Made by a program: the position numbers and the translations under genes
Notes under the pieces: generated by a model
What the model was told of the DNA's origin: nothing
The model's input: only the letters and a program-made list of their open reading frames with translations
The model's database searches: none
Part shown: piece by piece, positions 5,348-5,357 of the stretch
Layout of the letters: each line of letters starts with the position of its first letter
Position numbering within the stretch: position 1 is the first letter of the stretch
Source of the DNA: Treponema sp.
GTDB taxonomy: Bacteria; Spirochaetota; Spirochaetia; Treponematales; Breznakiellaceae
Direction: 5' to 3'
DNA length: 5,357 nucleotides
Assembly (NCBI GenBank): GCA_031263435.1
Contig: JAISFT010000072.1
Location: forward strand, 1 to 5,357

Positions 5348-5357
5348 ATGTCACGGA
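5348..5357 (+). CDS. Start of an unidentified gene, cut by the window end
   Basis: An ATG at 5348-5350, followed by codons for Ser and Arg, sits 5 nt after a strong AAGGAAGGA ribosome binding site (5334-5342). Only three full codons are present, so the product cannot be named. The strong ribosome binding site and the 171-bp gap after tsaD support a real start. Confidence 0.55.

Overview
The window looks like chromosome from a spirochaete. Treponema or a termite-gut relative is my best guess, but this rests on the remembered feel of the protein sequences, moderate-to-high GC, and a sigma-54-type promoter in front of a small sigma-70-family gene. No search was run. I see no rRNA, tRNA, insertion sequence with transposase, or CRISPR array.

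Layout. Positions 18-169 hold a large inverted-repeat element: perfect 32-bp arms around a loop that carries two tandem copies of a 16-bp unit. It lies downstream of a tightly packed minus-strand operon that reads from right to left: a small protein with a possible degenerate GIY-YIG fold (2907 to 2428), a YciO/TsaC-family protein (2423 to 1764), and a cardiolipin-synthase-type phospholipase D protein with two HKD motifs (1776 to 235). The operon genes abut or overlap, and the second and third use non-ATG starts.

A 188-bp divergent intergenic region (2908-3095) separates the operon from a plus-strand gene for a 287-residue sigma-70-family factor that lacks region 1.1. This region holds a 10-bp-arm inverted repeat (2985-3011) and a near-consensus sigma-54 (-24/-12) promoter at 3037-3053. 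The sigma gene ends in a strong intrinsic terminator (3992-4022). Directly against that terminator sits tsaD (4031-5176), the t6A tRNA-modification ligase subunit, here with two Pro/Gly-rich insertions. After a 171-bp spacer with alternative GC hairpins, a further gene starts at 5348 and runs off the window.

How the genes relate. The sigma gene seems to be wired under sigma-54, which would form an alternative-sigma cascade like the RpoN-RpoS pathway of Borrelia. YciO and TsaD belong to families that carry out consecutive steps of t6A synthesis (threonylcarbamoyl-AMP formation and transfer), although YciO proteins are not the canonical enzyme. The phospholipase D protein points to membrane lipid synthesis. 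The divergent promoter region could co-ordinate the two sides, but that is inference.
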